From NCBI RefSeq assembly GCF_036711975.1, contig NC_091970.1:12035501-12099500 (forward strand): 64,000 nucleotides of DNA. Reading direction: 5' to 3'. How positions within the stretch are numbered: position 1 is the first letter of the stretch; each line of letters opens with the position of its first letter. The translations under genes were made by a program, and so were the position numbers. The notes under the pieces are model-generated. The model was not told the origin of the DNA. It made no database searches and worked only from the letters and a program-made list of their open reading frames with translations. This DNA comes from Onthophagus taurus. Lineage: Eukaryota; Arthropoda; Insecta; Coleoptera; Scarabaeidae. Below are positions 33,635-43,530 of this stretch, one piece after another.

Positions 33635-34346
33635 GTAAGTTTCAAAAATATCTATTTCAATAAAAAATATATTGTTCAAAATACTTGCGGATTCGGCAGT
33701 ATATTTCATAGTTTAGCATTTGCCCGTACACACAATTCATTTAGAAATCATGTTGAGAATGTTTGCAGAGATTGCTTTAGTTTCCTAAAATTATTTTTAA
33801 AAACCGGTTCTATTAAAGCAACATATAAAAAAAGAGCTGAACTATTAATAGGAATAAATTATTTTGGAAACCAGAATATTGCTGGCGTGATAATAGTGAA
33901 ACCTTTTTCAAATATTGCGTTTCTTTGCACAGAACTATTTAAAGAAGAATTTAGTTATTGTAGGACTAAAAACTGCAATAATAGTTTAAACGTTACTTTC
34001 CATAAAAACATAATTTTACCAATCGATATTGACATCGTAACAATATTTGGCTATGCGCAGCTAAAGAAAGTAATAGAAAACTACATGCAAACTCTAAGCA
34101 ACAATTGCAAAAAATGTGGTCTGTTTATAGAAACAACGAATGGAGAGAACAATAAAACAAAATTGAGTGATTTGCACGCAATTTGTCTTTGAATCTTTAA
34201 AATCTTTGAATGATGTAGGACACTACCCGGCATTTGTGCCCAACAATGCCAATTGGATATTATTTAATGACTTACGAAAAAAAACCGTACAAGTTGAAAA
34301 AGCTACTGAAATAAATGCACAAATGTGCAACCGTATTATTCCATGA
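33635..34346 (+). pseudogene. USP-like (C19) ubiquitin peptidase domain encoded in a transposon
   Basis: The open frame follows TAA at 33632. QNTCGFGSIFHSLA (Cys at 33686-33688) matches the USP Cys box NTCYxNSxLQxL. A middle region has paired-Cys sites (YCRTKNC, then NCKKC about 60 residues later), like the zinc-binding fingers domain of USPs. After one frameshift near 34185 the C-terminus reads LNDVGHYPAFVPNNANWILFND, matching the His box GHYxAYxxxxxxWxxFDD. About 235 residues, short for a USP (normally 300 or more), so it may be a minimal or truncated domain. USPs cleave ubiquitin from proteins. The role in a mobile element is unknown; shielding an element protein from proteasomal turnover is one guess. 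Apart from the frameshift it looks intact. Confidence 0.66.
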
Positions 34347-34818
34347 TATTAGTTTATTTACATAATTTAGTTTATTTAGTTATAGTTTACCTTACACTGA
34401 GAAAAACCGTTATTCCCTTCCTTCCTTTTCTTAAAAAACAACCAATACCTATATGCAACGTTATTTTTCTGGTATAAAAATTAGCGACCTCTTCGCATCT
34501 TTTTCCATTACTTCTTTCTTTCCTTTTCTCAGTCTACTTTTAAAAGGTCAGGGGCGTATTTCGGATTATTAATTTTTAAAATAAAACAATATTTATAATT
34601 AAAACTGCAACTTCGTTATGGCACCGACCTGTTATTTGCTAAATTGATAACGATAACTAAATGATGGTATGATACATATTAATAACTTACCAATATTACA
34701 AACAGGTGACTTACAGATACCACTTGCTTGATTAATAAAGAAAAATGGCAGGCGCCAGTTGAATCGACTTGTCGTCTTGATGGCGGCGCGTCCCTTTGTC
34801 AGGGCTAGCTGCATTATA

Positions 34819-36030
34819 CAGGGTGTATCTGAATGACTGCAACAAACTTCAAGGGGTGATTCTTTAGGGAATTTTAAGGGTACTTTGATATATGAACCAT
34901 TGGCGAGTTCGGGTCCCCTAAGGAGCTACACCCCTCCAAAAATGGCTGAAAATTTTGGTTTAATTTGTTTTTCTCAAAAACCATAAACGCTAGGAAAATG
35001 AAATTTGGGGAATATGTTTAACTCATAATAGGGCATGTTTTGACCATACTTGTACTTTTAACCTACCCTTCTAAACTACTAAACGTAACCACCCCCTTCA
35101 CATTTTTGCTAATATTTTTTTTATAGATAATAAATACATTAAAAAAATTTTATCTAGGTAGATGAAAGTATCCTAAAACTTTTTTGTCTCTCTAAAATTT
35201 TTCCAAAAACGACTAATTTTTGAGAAAAAAAAAATAATAAAGCAAACACTGCCCGTTAAACAACGGGGTTGTCGATCAAAGATGGAATGAATTTTTAATG
35301 AAAAAATCTTAGTAGGCTTTGGAAAGTTTGTCAGAAATATTTTTGACGTTTAAATGTCAGTGTTTTTCTTATTATTATTATTGTTTTTCAAATTAATTTT
35401 TAAATAAAGTTCTATCGCACTTACGCTCGTTCACTCGACGTTTCAAAATTTTAAATAAAACAATAATATAATAGTACGAAAACCACTGACATTTAAACGT
35501 CAAAAATATTTCTGACAAAGATTGCAAAGCCTACTAAGATTTTTTCATTAAAAATTCATTCCAACTTTCGATTAACAACCCTACAGCTTAACAGTTAGTG
35601 TTTGCTTAATTATTTTTTTTCTCAGAAATTATTAAATTTTCGAAGAACATCAAAGAGACAAAAAAGTTTTAGAATAGTTTTATCTATTTAACTGAAATTT
35701 TTCCAATGTATTTATCATCTTCATAAAAAAAATCTAGGCATAAATTGAACGGGGGTGGTTACGTTTAGTAGTTTAGAAGGGTAGGTTGAAAGTACAAATA
35801 GGGTCGAAACGTGCCCTATTATGAGTTAAACATATTCCCCAAATTTCATTTTCCTAGCGTTTATGGTTTTTGAGAAAAAACAATTAAACCAAAATTTTCC
35901 GCCATTTTTGGAGGGGTGTAGCTCCGTAGGGGAGCCGAAGTCGCCCATGGTTCATATATGAAAGTACCCTTAAAATTCACTAAAGAATCACCCCTTGAAG
36001 TTTGTTGCAGTCATTCAGATACATCCTGTA
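34819..36030. mobile_element. Palindromic TA-inserted element in the centre of the 9.6-kb element
   Basis: The ends are CAGGGTGTATCTGAATGACT and a near inverse (one substitution gives CATCCTG), with TA outside. The arms pair for about 590 bases, including TTGCAGTCATTCAGATAC and GGGGTGTAGCTCC. Only a short spacer (about 35380-35430) separates them, so it is almost a perfect palindrome with no coding capacity. Confidence 0.88.
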
Positions 36031-36032
36031 TA

Positions 36033-37414
36033 GCGCAATCTTAAAAAAATGTTTTGAAAGTTCCAGTTAAATAACAAAATTCAAAGCACGTATTTTTAAT
36101 TTATAATACGGTATTAACAACTTACCTTAATTTATTTAGTTTATGCCTTAGTTTAAACTTCACTCTTACGCGAGCAGAAATGAATAAACGTTTTCCATAA
36201 AAACTGTCGCACATATTTCGGAATATGTTTGTTGTAAATATTAAGTATCTTTACTATTTTTAATTATTTAAGCAATCTGTACTTTTTAAAGAGATTGAGA
36301 ATTTGCTTAACCCGAAATGAGTAAATGTTTTCTATAAAAACATTCGCATTTATTTCGAAATATATTCGTCCTAAATATTAATTGTCTTTAAAGTTTAAAA
36401 AAAAGAACAAACCATACTTTTTAAAATAATCATGAAATATCTTACTTCAAAATGAGTAAACATTTTCCATCAAAACTTTATCACTTATTTTGAAATATGT
36501 CCGTTGTTGATATTAAGTGTCTTGCTATTATAAATGAACTAACCGTACCTTTTAAAACAATCATAAAATATTTTACCCCAAAATAAGTAAACATTTTCGA
36601 TAAAAACTTTCTGACTTACTTCAAAATATATTCATAGTAGTATTAAGTGTCTTACCTATTTTAAAGCAAAAAACCTCACTTTTTAGAATAATCATAACAT
36701 TTTTTAAATTGAACTAATAAGTATTCATCTTAAACGTTTTCGCACTAAATTCAAGAATTTTTCGTTAACTACGCCACCATTTTAATTTAAAGATGATTTT
36801 TTCTCTCAGTGTAGAATAAGTTATTGTACTGATATAGTTATTATTATAAGTTTAAAGAGAAAGGTGATTTTTAGGAAATTAGATGGTCAAATTATTCCAT
36901 ATTTTTTAATTTTCTAAAACTATTATTATATTAAAGGTTGGGTTCACTGATTCAACAAAACCTGTCCGATATCACAACAACTCAAATTTACGGTTTTTCT
37001 AGTGAAAATAACAGCTGTTCTGAATTGTTTTAATTGTTGTAAGTACTAATTTTTAATATGAAACTTTAAAAGAACTAAAGCCGCAGTGATTAAATAAACA
37101 TTTTAAGTACCTAGAACAACAAGAACTATTTAGAGCAACAAAAAATATGTGATTTTGCAAAATTAATGTCCGTGTTAAACGTAAAACACATCTAGAACAA
37201 TTTGAATCGGCAAAGTTTGAGTTATTTTAGATTGTTCTATGTTTTTTAATTCTTATTGTGTAATATAAAACCGCTGGCACAAGAATTGCTCTTTAGAGAG
37301 TTGTTTTAGTGAAAATAATAGCTGTTCCAGATTGCGTTAGCTATAATAAGTATATATTTGTAATATGGAATTGATAATAGAAAAATAGAAAAAAGTATGG
37401 TCACAGCAATCAAC
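36033..37414. other. Centre and right arm of the 9.6-kb element, no further gene
   Basis: From 36130 to 36720 there are several diverged tandem blocks (GAGTAAACATTTTCCATAAAAACTTT-like, each followed by a TATTAAGTGTCTT word) at spacings near 120 bases. After 36840 the sequence is the inverse of the left arm (33400 down to 32819). Confidence 0.6.
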
Positions 37415-37794
37415 TATACCTTTTCAAGCTCAAATAGGCACTAATCAGAATCAAAATGACATTAGTCAAAATCAAATTGGCAATGTCAATTTCAAATTGG
37501 CATTAGTCAAAATCAAATTGACAATAATCAAAATTAAAATGGCATTAGTCAATATCAAATTGGCAATAAACAATATCATATTGGCATTAATCAACAAATT
37601 TAGCACTAATCAAAAGCAAATTGGCATTAAACAAAATCAAAATGACATTAGTCCATATCATATTGGCACCAAACAATATCAAGATGGCATGAAAAATAAA
37701 TGTATAAATCGGTGTCAAACAATTGTTAACTTATCCGTTATTGTCAAGTTTATGGTAATTTATTGCGAGATTTCAACTATTATATTGACACGAG

Positions 37795-38809
37795 ATGCCT
37801 TATTTAAAGCAGCATTTGCAAATCTGAGGACACAGATTTGCGCTTTGTATAATGCCAATGGTGACTGGCGTAATCTTGCAAACGTACTACAGGTGCCAAA
37901 AAGAACCGCGTATCGATGGGTTAACAACCAAGAACAACCGGAAAAGCGGCGAGGAGGTAAACGTAGAGCTAAAATAACTGATGAGCACCGTCAATTCATG
38001 GAACGTTCAATCGAAGTAAATCCTAAAATTACTCTTAAAGGACTGAGTGAAAAAATCCGTGAAGATTTTGCACTCAATGTCTCCAACGAATGCGTTCGAC
38101 AGCATCTCAATGGATTGATGTTTACTTTGACGATTGCTCGTAGAGAATCAGAGAACGCGAATAGTATTCAAACGAAAACAAGCAGGAGTATTTATGTAGA
38201 AAATTTATTGGATCTTCAAGCACAAAATATACCTATCATATACGATGATATGGACGAGACAATCTTTAATTTGTTCATATCGCGGACTCAGGGTCGTTCC
38301 GACAACAGTGTCTGCAGGTTGCAGAGGGTCGAATATTCACCTAATAGGATGCATTGGAAACATGGGGCTAATTCATTCCGAACTACGTCTAATTTGTGAG
38401 GCAATGCCTAAGAAGAGCGCAAGGCCTTTACCAAACTGGAGTTGCATTAGTTATTGATAATGCTCCATGCCACTCTACTATTGAAGAGGTTTTTGCAGAA
38501 AACGAATTTGAACACCACACACTTTTACGACTAATTGTAAGTCCGTACAGCCCTATGTTTAATCCTATTGAACAAGCGTGGTCTGCATTAAAAGCAGGAG
38601 TAAAAGCAGATATGGCTGTACAGCTAAATAACATCTTGGCTGGTGCTGACCGGGATCATCTGACTCAAACAGAATATCGAATGCAGAAATTAGAGAACAC
38701 CGTTCATAATAATATGGACAGGATTACTGTTGCCAATTGCGCAATGTTTATTGCCCACATCCAACGATTTATCCCTTCTGCATTGAATATGCAAGATATA
38801 AATTTTTAA
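37795..38809 (+). pseudogene. IS630/Tc1-like DDE transposase, frameshifted
   Basis: The homologous start is the ATG at 37795 (MPYLK), not the longer upstream frame, which is made of subterminal repeats. An early indel moves the frame, then LRTQICALYNANGDWRNLAN and KRTAYRWVNNQEQ form the HTH. The core has MDETIFNLF, with a two-codon insertion just before it and Asn changed to Ile, then a deletion after RTQGRS. The frame resumes near 38396 with VIDNAPCHSTIEE and MFNPIEQAW. An extra two codons (IV) lie before SPYSPM. The tail LENTVHNNMDRI to stop at 38807 is intact here, unlike the copy at 17.5 kb. Catalytic residues are present, but the frames are broken at least three times. Confidence 0.9.
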
Positions 38810-39254
38810 GAGTGTTATTTAAAACATAACGTTACCTACTTTCTTAAGTAATATAATTGTTATCTACTGTGTTTGTAAATCAATAAAGTGTTTTTGCCTA
38901 TTTCATTTTATTTAATGCTGATATTTAATTTTATTTCCATGTCAATTTAAAATTTATAAGTGCCAATATGACCTATTGAGACCTAAATAAACCCGCATAT
39001 ATATATATAAAAATCCCTTTAAACCGTAATTACTCCAAATAATTGACTTAAATTGGATAAAGAAAAATATTTTTGGTCTACTTCCCCTACTGGTACAATG
39101 TTTTTAAGGAAATCCATCAAAATAGAACATCTGTACATTTCAACTGATTGACGGTAAAATTAAAAAAGAATTTTTATTATAATTATGTTTCATATGCTTA
39201 CCTCTCGCGGAACGATTTATTATATAATGCAATGTATTTATGTGTTTCTCAGTC

Positions 39255-39292
39255 GTGCCTGAAGAAGATTGTTAAATCGAAACATGTCGCAC
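39255..39292 (+). ncRNA. Hammerhead-ribozyme-like motif in a Penelope-type tail
   Basis: GTGC pairs with GCAC (stem I). Then come the core CTGAAGA, one extra A, a 4-bp stem GATT/AATC with loop GTTA, GAA, the self-complementary ACATGT (minimal stem III), and C before GCAC. Order and core bases match the short hammerheads reported in Penelope-like elements. The extra A before stem II departs from the consensus, so self-cleavage is unproven. An AATAAAG tail follows. Confidence 0.5.
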
Positions 39293-39938
39293 TGAAACAA
39301 ATCTAAATAAAGAATTTTCATCGTTTCTATGAGATTTATTGAATTAATACTTACGATGAACACCGAATCCACTTTAACAAAAATATGATATGGACTAATG
39401 TCGTTTTGATTTCGTTTAATGCCGATTTGCTTTTGATTAGTGTGATTAGTGTGTTGTTTAAATTTGTTGATTAATGCCAATATGATATTGTTTATTGCCA
39501 ATTTGATATTGACTAATGCCATTTTAATTTTGATTATTGTCAATTTGATTTTGACTAATGCCAATTTAAAATTGACGTTGCCAATATGATTTTGACTAAT
39601 GTCATTTTGATTCTGATTAGTGCCAATTTGTGCTTGAAAAGGTATAGACATTTCGGCGGCCAAACCTATTTTTAGTTATAACTTCGTAATGCTGTATCCC
39701 ATAATTTTGATTTTCTAGAACAATAACTAGAACAACTAGAACAACCCAGAACAACAAAGAAAATTTGATTTTTCCAAAAATGGGGGGCTAGTCAAAAAAC
39801 CTGTTTTTTCAGTTTTCTCGCGGAGTTTTTATTTTTTCGATTTGCCGCTTTGGAACAATGTAGAACAACTCTAGAACAATCTAGAACAACAATAAAAAAT
39901 TTAAAAATCAAAAAATGGGGGGCTAACTTTCCGCACTC

Positions 39939-40679
39939 CCAGATAGAAGGAAATATCCACCCATATATTGTTTATATTTTCTAACCGTTAATTGAAATAA
40001 CACCTCTACAAATACTATTCGCTCCTTTTGTGTAGTAAAAGTGTTTTCAGATATAATTTACACCTTAATTTTAGTTAAAATAACTCGCTTTTTTAGTTAA
40101 AAGTATCCTACCGGATTAATTTTAGTGAGGTATCTAGGTTTAGAGGACTATTATCAGGGTTGGACGTAAATAAAAACATTTCTAACATTTTTTACAAAAA
40201 ACATTTTTATTGGCATCTTTAACGAAAATAACATAAACAAATTAAGACTGTTTTGTAAATAAATAGGGCGCGTTGACAACAAAAAGAAAAGTTTCAACCT
40301 TATGGCTATCATAAAAGGAATAATAATTAGTACCCTTAAATTATCTTACAGATATTTTTTCCATTCTTAGTCTTACTTAGAACAAAACCACTAAAACCAA
40401 ATAAGTACAGAAGTTTTCCGAAGATAAATAAAATATTAATTACCTATTGTATTTCAACAAACATTTTTATTATCTAAACGAAAATATTTTAGAATATACA
40501 GGTTAAATAAATATGTTTATTATAAACATATCTAACCACTTATACTGCTATACAAAGTGTTACTGTGTTTTGCACATCTTCAATTTTTAGAAATTTATCG
40601 AATTCGGTGATTCAGAAAATGTTTTAACAAAATGTTAAATATGTTTAAAACCAACATATCTATCAGAAAATCCCATTAT
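39939..40679. other. No gene recognised
   Basis: AT-rich flank of the 9.6-kb element with no coding resemblance or strong inverted repeat. Confidence 0.5.
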
Positions 40680-40790
40680 AACAATAAATAAAAGAAATTA
40701 ATCGATCGTAATTGATAATAATTAATAATATTAATTTTTTAATATTCGTGAGACGATCTTTTTTATAAAAAGAAACTATTTTATAATAAT

Positions 40791-40822
40791 ATTTCGATCG
40801 TTTTTTTCGATCTTCATCAGAG
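40791..40822 (-). ncRNA. Hammerhead-ribozyme-like core
   Basis: On the minus strand the core CTGATGA is followed by one extra A, a perfect 5-bp stem GATCG/CGATC with an A7 loop, and GAAAT. CTGATGA and GAAA are the canonical conserved segments. Stems I and III are weak here. The inverted copy near 47150-47170 is degraded (CTGATAAAAAGATCG). Confidence 0.5.
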
Positions 40823-41287
40823 TATAATTAAAATACAAAAGCAACTAAAAATAACAATCTTAAATAAAAGTTAATTACTTACAAATTATGTTTCTTAAGA
40901 AAATAACATAAATGAAACTATAAAACGTTTATAACAATAAATTGGAGATGTAAAAAGTTTATGAAAAATAAAACGTGAAAAGTAACAACAACTATATTGA
41001 AATAAACAAATCAGTACTCGTCTATAGTAGAAACCACGAGAGCTGGCAGTGATTTGACGTTTAAAAATGGTATGAATCAAGATATGGACGTACGACTTAG
41101 ATTATTTCACCACATGCATTTAAATGTATGTTAGGTTAGTAATGGAGGTTATATGTCAAACATTGTCAAATTTAGGAGAGGTTATGCAGCGAAAAAGCGT
41201 TAATATTAATTTATAATAAAATTTATATAATTATTTATTTATTTATCGAATACTTTAAAAGTTTATTTACAGGTCGCAAGGGATTAA

Positions 41288-42423
41288 CCCTTTGTGTCCC
41301 GACGGTACTTTAAAGTACCGGTCTTCTCTTTTGACACTTTTAGGTTATTCGAAAATGTAAGTTTTGTTTCAACATTTTTTTTTTCTATATATTTCCAATC
41401 CAACCCAACAATTATTATACATCATTTTAAAGAGAAAGCTTTGAGCTTTAATTTAAAATAAGTTTCATTCCTTAATTTCAATAAATACGGCTTCCAGGAA
41501 TTTTTAAATTAGCATCTTTTTTTGACACTCTTAGGTTATACGAAAATGTAAGTTTTATTTCAACTTTTTTTTTCTCTGTATTTTTCCAATCCAACCCAAC
41601 AATTATTATACATCATTTTAAAGAGAAAGCTTTGAGCTTTAATTTAAAATAAGTTTCATTCCTTAATTTCAATAAATACGGCTTCCAGGAATTTTTAAAT
41701 TAGCATCTTTGTTGACACTTTTAGGTTATTCGAAAATGTAAGTTTTGTTTCAAAATTTTTTTTCTCTATATTTTTCCAATCCAACCCAACAATTATTATA
41801 CATCATTTTAAAGAGAAAGCTTTAAGCTTTAATTTAGAATAAGTCTCATTCTTTAATTTCAATAAAAACGGCTTCCAGGAATTTTTAAATTAGCATCTTT
41901 TTTGACACTCTTAGGTTATACGAAAATGTAAGTTTTGTTTCAATATGTTTTTTGTCAATATTTTTCCAATTCAACCCAACAATTATTATACATCATTTTA
42001 AAAAGAAAGCTTTGAGCTTTAATTTAGAATAAGTCTCATTCTTTAATTTCAATAAATACGGCTTCCAGGAATTTTTAAATTAGCATCCTTTTTGATACTT
42101 TTAGGTTATACGAAAATGTTAGTTTTAACTCAATACTCTTTTTCTCAATATTTTTCTAATTCAACCGATCGATTGTTATACATCGATTTAAACAGAAAGC
42201 TTTAAGCTTCAATTTAAAATAAGTTTTATTTCTCAATTTCAATAAACACGGTTTCCAGGAATTTTTGAATTAGCATTTTTTTTTACATTTAGACTATGCG
42301 AAAATAGGGGGATTGCAAAATTTTATTCCAAAGGCCTTTACTGAGTGTATTTTGATAGCGTTTTAATTCTGTCTGATTCTGTTACAAAGTTTCAAAATGT
42401 TTGACTTCTTGGGACACAAAGAG
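41288..42423. mobile_element. piggyBac-type MITE (TTAA-flanked)
   Basis: TTAA lies at 41284-41287 and 42424-42427. The ends are CCCTTTGTGTCCC and GGGACACAAAGAG, an inverted repeat of about 13 bp with one mismatch. TTAA duplication and CCY-starting ends are diagnostic of the piggyBac superfamily. There is no transposase; nearly the whole interior is a tandem repeat. Confidence 0.8.
41317..42300. repeat. 190-bp tandem repeat, five copies
   Basis: The landmark TTCCAGGAATTTTTAAATTAG recurs near 41491, 41682, 41872, 42062 and, diverged, 42252, giving periods of 191, 190, 190 and 190. Each unit also has CCAATCCAACCCAACAATTA and GAGAAAGCTTTGAGCTTTAA. The first two units are nearly identical and the last is most diverged. 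Confidence 0.95.
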
Positions 42424-42771
42424 TTAAGTAAGTTTTATTTAAACAGTGGTTCATAATTTATTCATTAATTATTAATTTATTTCATTTTTGGCTTGTGAAA
42501 ACACCAACAGATTCACAAGACGTTTTGATTTGAGGTTATAATTATAGAGTTACATCCCTTAGAAGAACAGACGTACTTTTTCGACGTGGTTATTTGAATT
42601 GTACGGCAGACATATTAAACTAATGCTATCTCTTTCTAACACATATTACTCTCTAGCGGTTTGTGAATTTTAATTTATTACGTATGGCATTTGTAAGAGT
42701 GGAAAACGATGATTTACTGCCAGCTCTTGTGGCGTCTACTATATCATATTACTTCACAAATAAATTCATTT

Positions 42772-43027
42772 ATTTTTATCTATTTGAAAAAGATATGAAT
42801 AAATGTTACTTAAATTTTCTGTATCTAACTTGAAATTTACAATATTATTTTCAGCGTTAATATGTAACATTTCAAGGAATAATCTATTATGATAATTTGA
42901 TTCCTTGTCCAAAATTATTGTGTTTTCAAAATCAAAAATATGGTTATGATCAACAGCATGTTTTGAGAGAGCACATGATGTTTTCTTTAATTTAGTGTCA
43001 CTTTTGTGTTTATTACTAATATTCCTT
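42772..43027 (-). pseudogene. Penelope-like element, C-terminal tail of the GIY-YIG region
   Basis: The minus-strand frame reads CALSKHAVDHNHIFDFENT, ILDKESNYHNRLFLEMLHI, then a stop at 42772. The pattern HA..H.H.FD..NT.IL..E.....R...E..HI is the segment after the GIY-YIG endonuclease in Penelope-like reverse transcriptases. The GIY-YIG core and the RT are missing: at 43027 the sequence meets the start of retro C on the other strand. Confidence 0.8.
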
Positions 43028-43031
43028 TAAT

Positions 43032-43530
43032 AAATCAGCAGAATTGGCTCTACACAACTTAGTTGGTAGAGTATCCAGGACGCCGCAGGATAAAGAAATC
43101 TTGGTTTGTGCGTTTCTGGATATAGAGGGAGCGTTCAACAACGCAATACCACAATCTCTTGAAAGAGCTGCTTTGGTCCCTCCTAGTTGACGATCTGATT
43201 ACGATAGTCGAAGCCGTTGGTGTGGCTTAAATACAAGCTTATGCTTATGACATTGTCATTATGGTCAAAGAAACCTGTTTGCCGAGGATATCTAAAGTCC
43301 TCCAGGTGACCCTAGATACCATTTCCGCTTGGTGTAAGGGAGAGAACCTCTCAATAAACCCGCTAAAGACAATTGTTGTGCCCTTCACCAGGAAGCGAAA
43401 GTTGGATGGACTAATCCGCCCAACTATCCAAGGTGAAGAAACTCCTTTCTCAAAGGAAGTCAAATATCTAGGAGTAATCCTAGACAAAACCCTGTCATGG
43501 AATGGACATTTGCAGAGAGTTTTGCACAAA
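43032..43530 (+). pseudogene. Retro C reverse transcriptase, fragment
   Basis: The frame begins KSAELALHNLVGRVSRTPQD and contains the palm motif FLDIEGAFNNA, stops after LVPPS (TGA near 43188), and resumes as QAYAYDIVIMV. This is the catalytic YADD box with the first Asp changed to Tyr. The part between (normally including the PQGG motif) is deleted. The thumb follows: ISAWCKGENLSINPLKT, EVKYLGVILDKTLSWNGHL. The sequence then runs into Penelope coding sequence without a stop, producing an artificial fused frame (43261-44061). Both the deletion and the changed catalytic residue show it is dead. Confidence 0.85.

Larger units (their letters stand above)
37417..39644 (+). mobile_element. IS630/Tc1-type transposon inserted in the right arm
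   Basis: It begins TACCTTTTCAAGC and ends GCTTGAAAAGGTA, flanked by TA (37415-37416, 39645-39646). The left arm of the host element keeps the empty site near 30635 (GTCTAGTTGATTG), confirming a TA target. Subterminal arrays of CAAATTGGCATTAGTC-like repeats occupy 37436-37700 and 39385-39635. About 400 bases at 38975-39380 are a foreign insert with a Penelope-type tail. Confidence 0.92.
30367..39938. mobile_element. 9.6-kb long-arm element carrying a USP-like peptidase gene
   Basis: The ends are GAGTGCGGGAAGTTAGCCCC and the inverse of GAGTGCGGAAAGTTAGCCCC. The arms are inverted over roughly 3 kb before subtracting insertions. The left arm is 30367-30703 plus 32819 to about 33400. The right arm is about 36840-37414 plus 39647-39938. 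They share GTTGTTCTAGATTG words, GGATACAGCATTACGAAG, AATCTGGAACAGCTATTATT and AAACCTGTCCGATATCAC-type sequence. The unique centre (33400-36840) holds the peptidase-like gene. The terminal GAAGTTAGCCCCC recurs at the ends of 4987-27186, suggesting one element family. No clear target duplication is visible, since the flanks AGGT and CCAG differ. Confidence 0.75.
40680..43027 (-). mobile_element. Penelope-like element, 3' part, interrupted by a piggyBac-type MITE
   Basis: On the minus strand a GIY-YIG tail (42772-43027) is followed by noncoding sequence (42428-42770), the TTAA-inserted element 41288-42423, more noncoding sequence, and a terminal block (about 40680-40997) that contains a hammerhead-like core. 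The terminal block recurs inverted at 46985-47238. The short motif GAGCTGGCAGT(A/G)A occurs twice in inverse orientation (about 41043 and 42720). Borders are inferred. Confidence 0.6.

Noticed and set aside
37497..37790. Long N-terminal extension of the 300-codon frame (MALVKIKLTIIKIKMALVN...)
   Set aside because: Translation of the subterminal repeat array; the same words occur noncoding at both ends of two elements. The homologous start is 37795.
30367..39938. Polinton/Maverick-type large transposon
   Set aside because: No DNA polymerase B, integrase, ATPase or capsid genes; most of the length is arm sequence and nested elements.
41288..42423. CRISPR-like array
   Set aside because: Five contiguous 190-bp units without unique spacers inside a TTAA-flanked element in a eukaryotic context; a tandem repeat.
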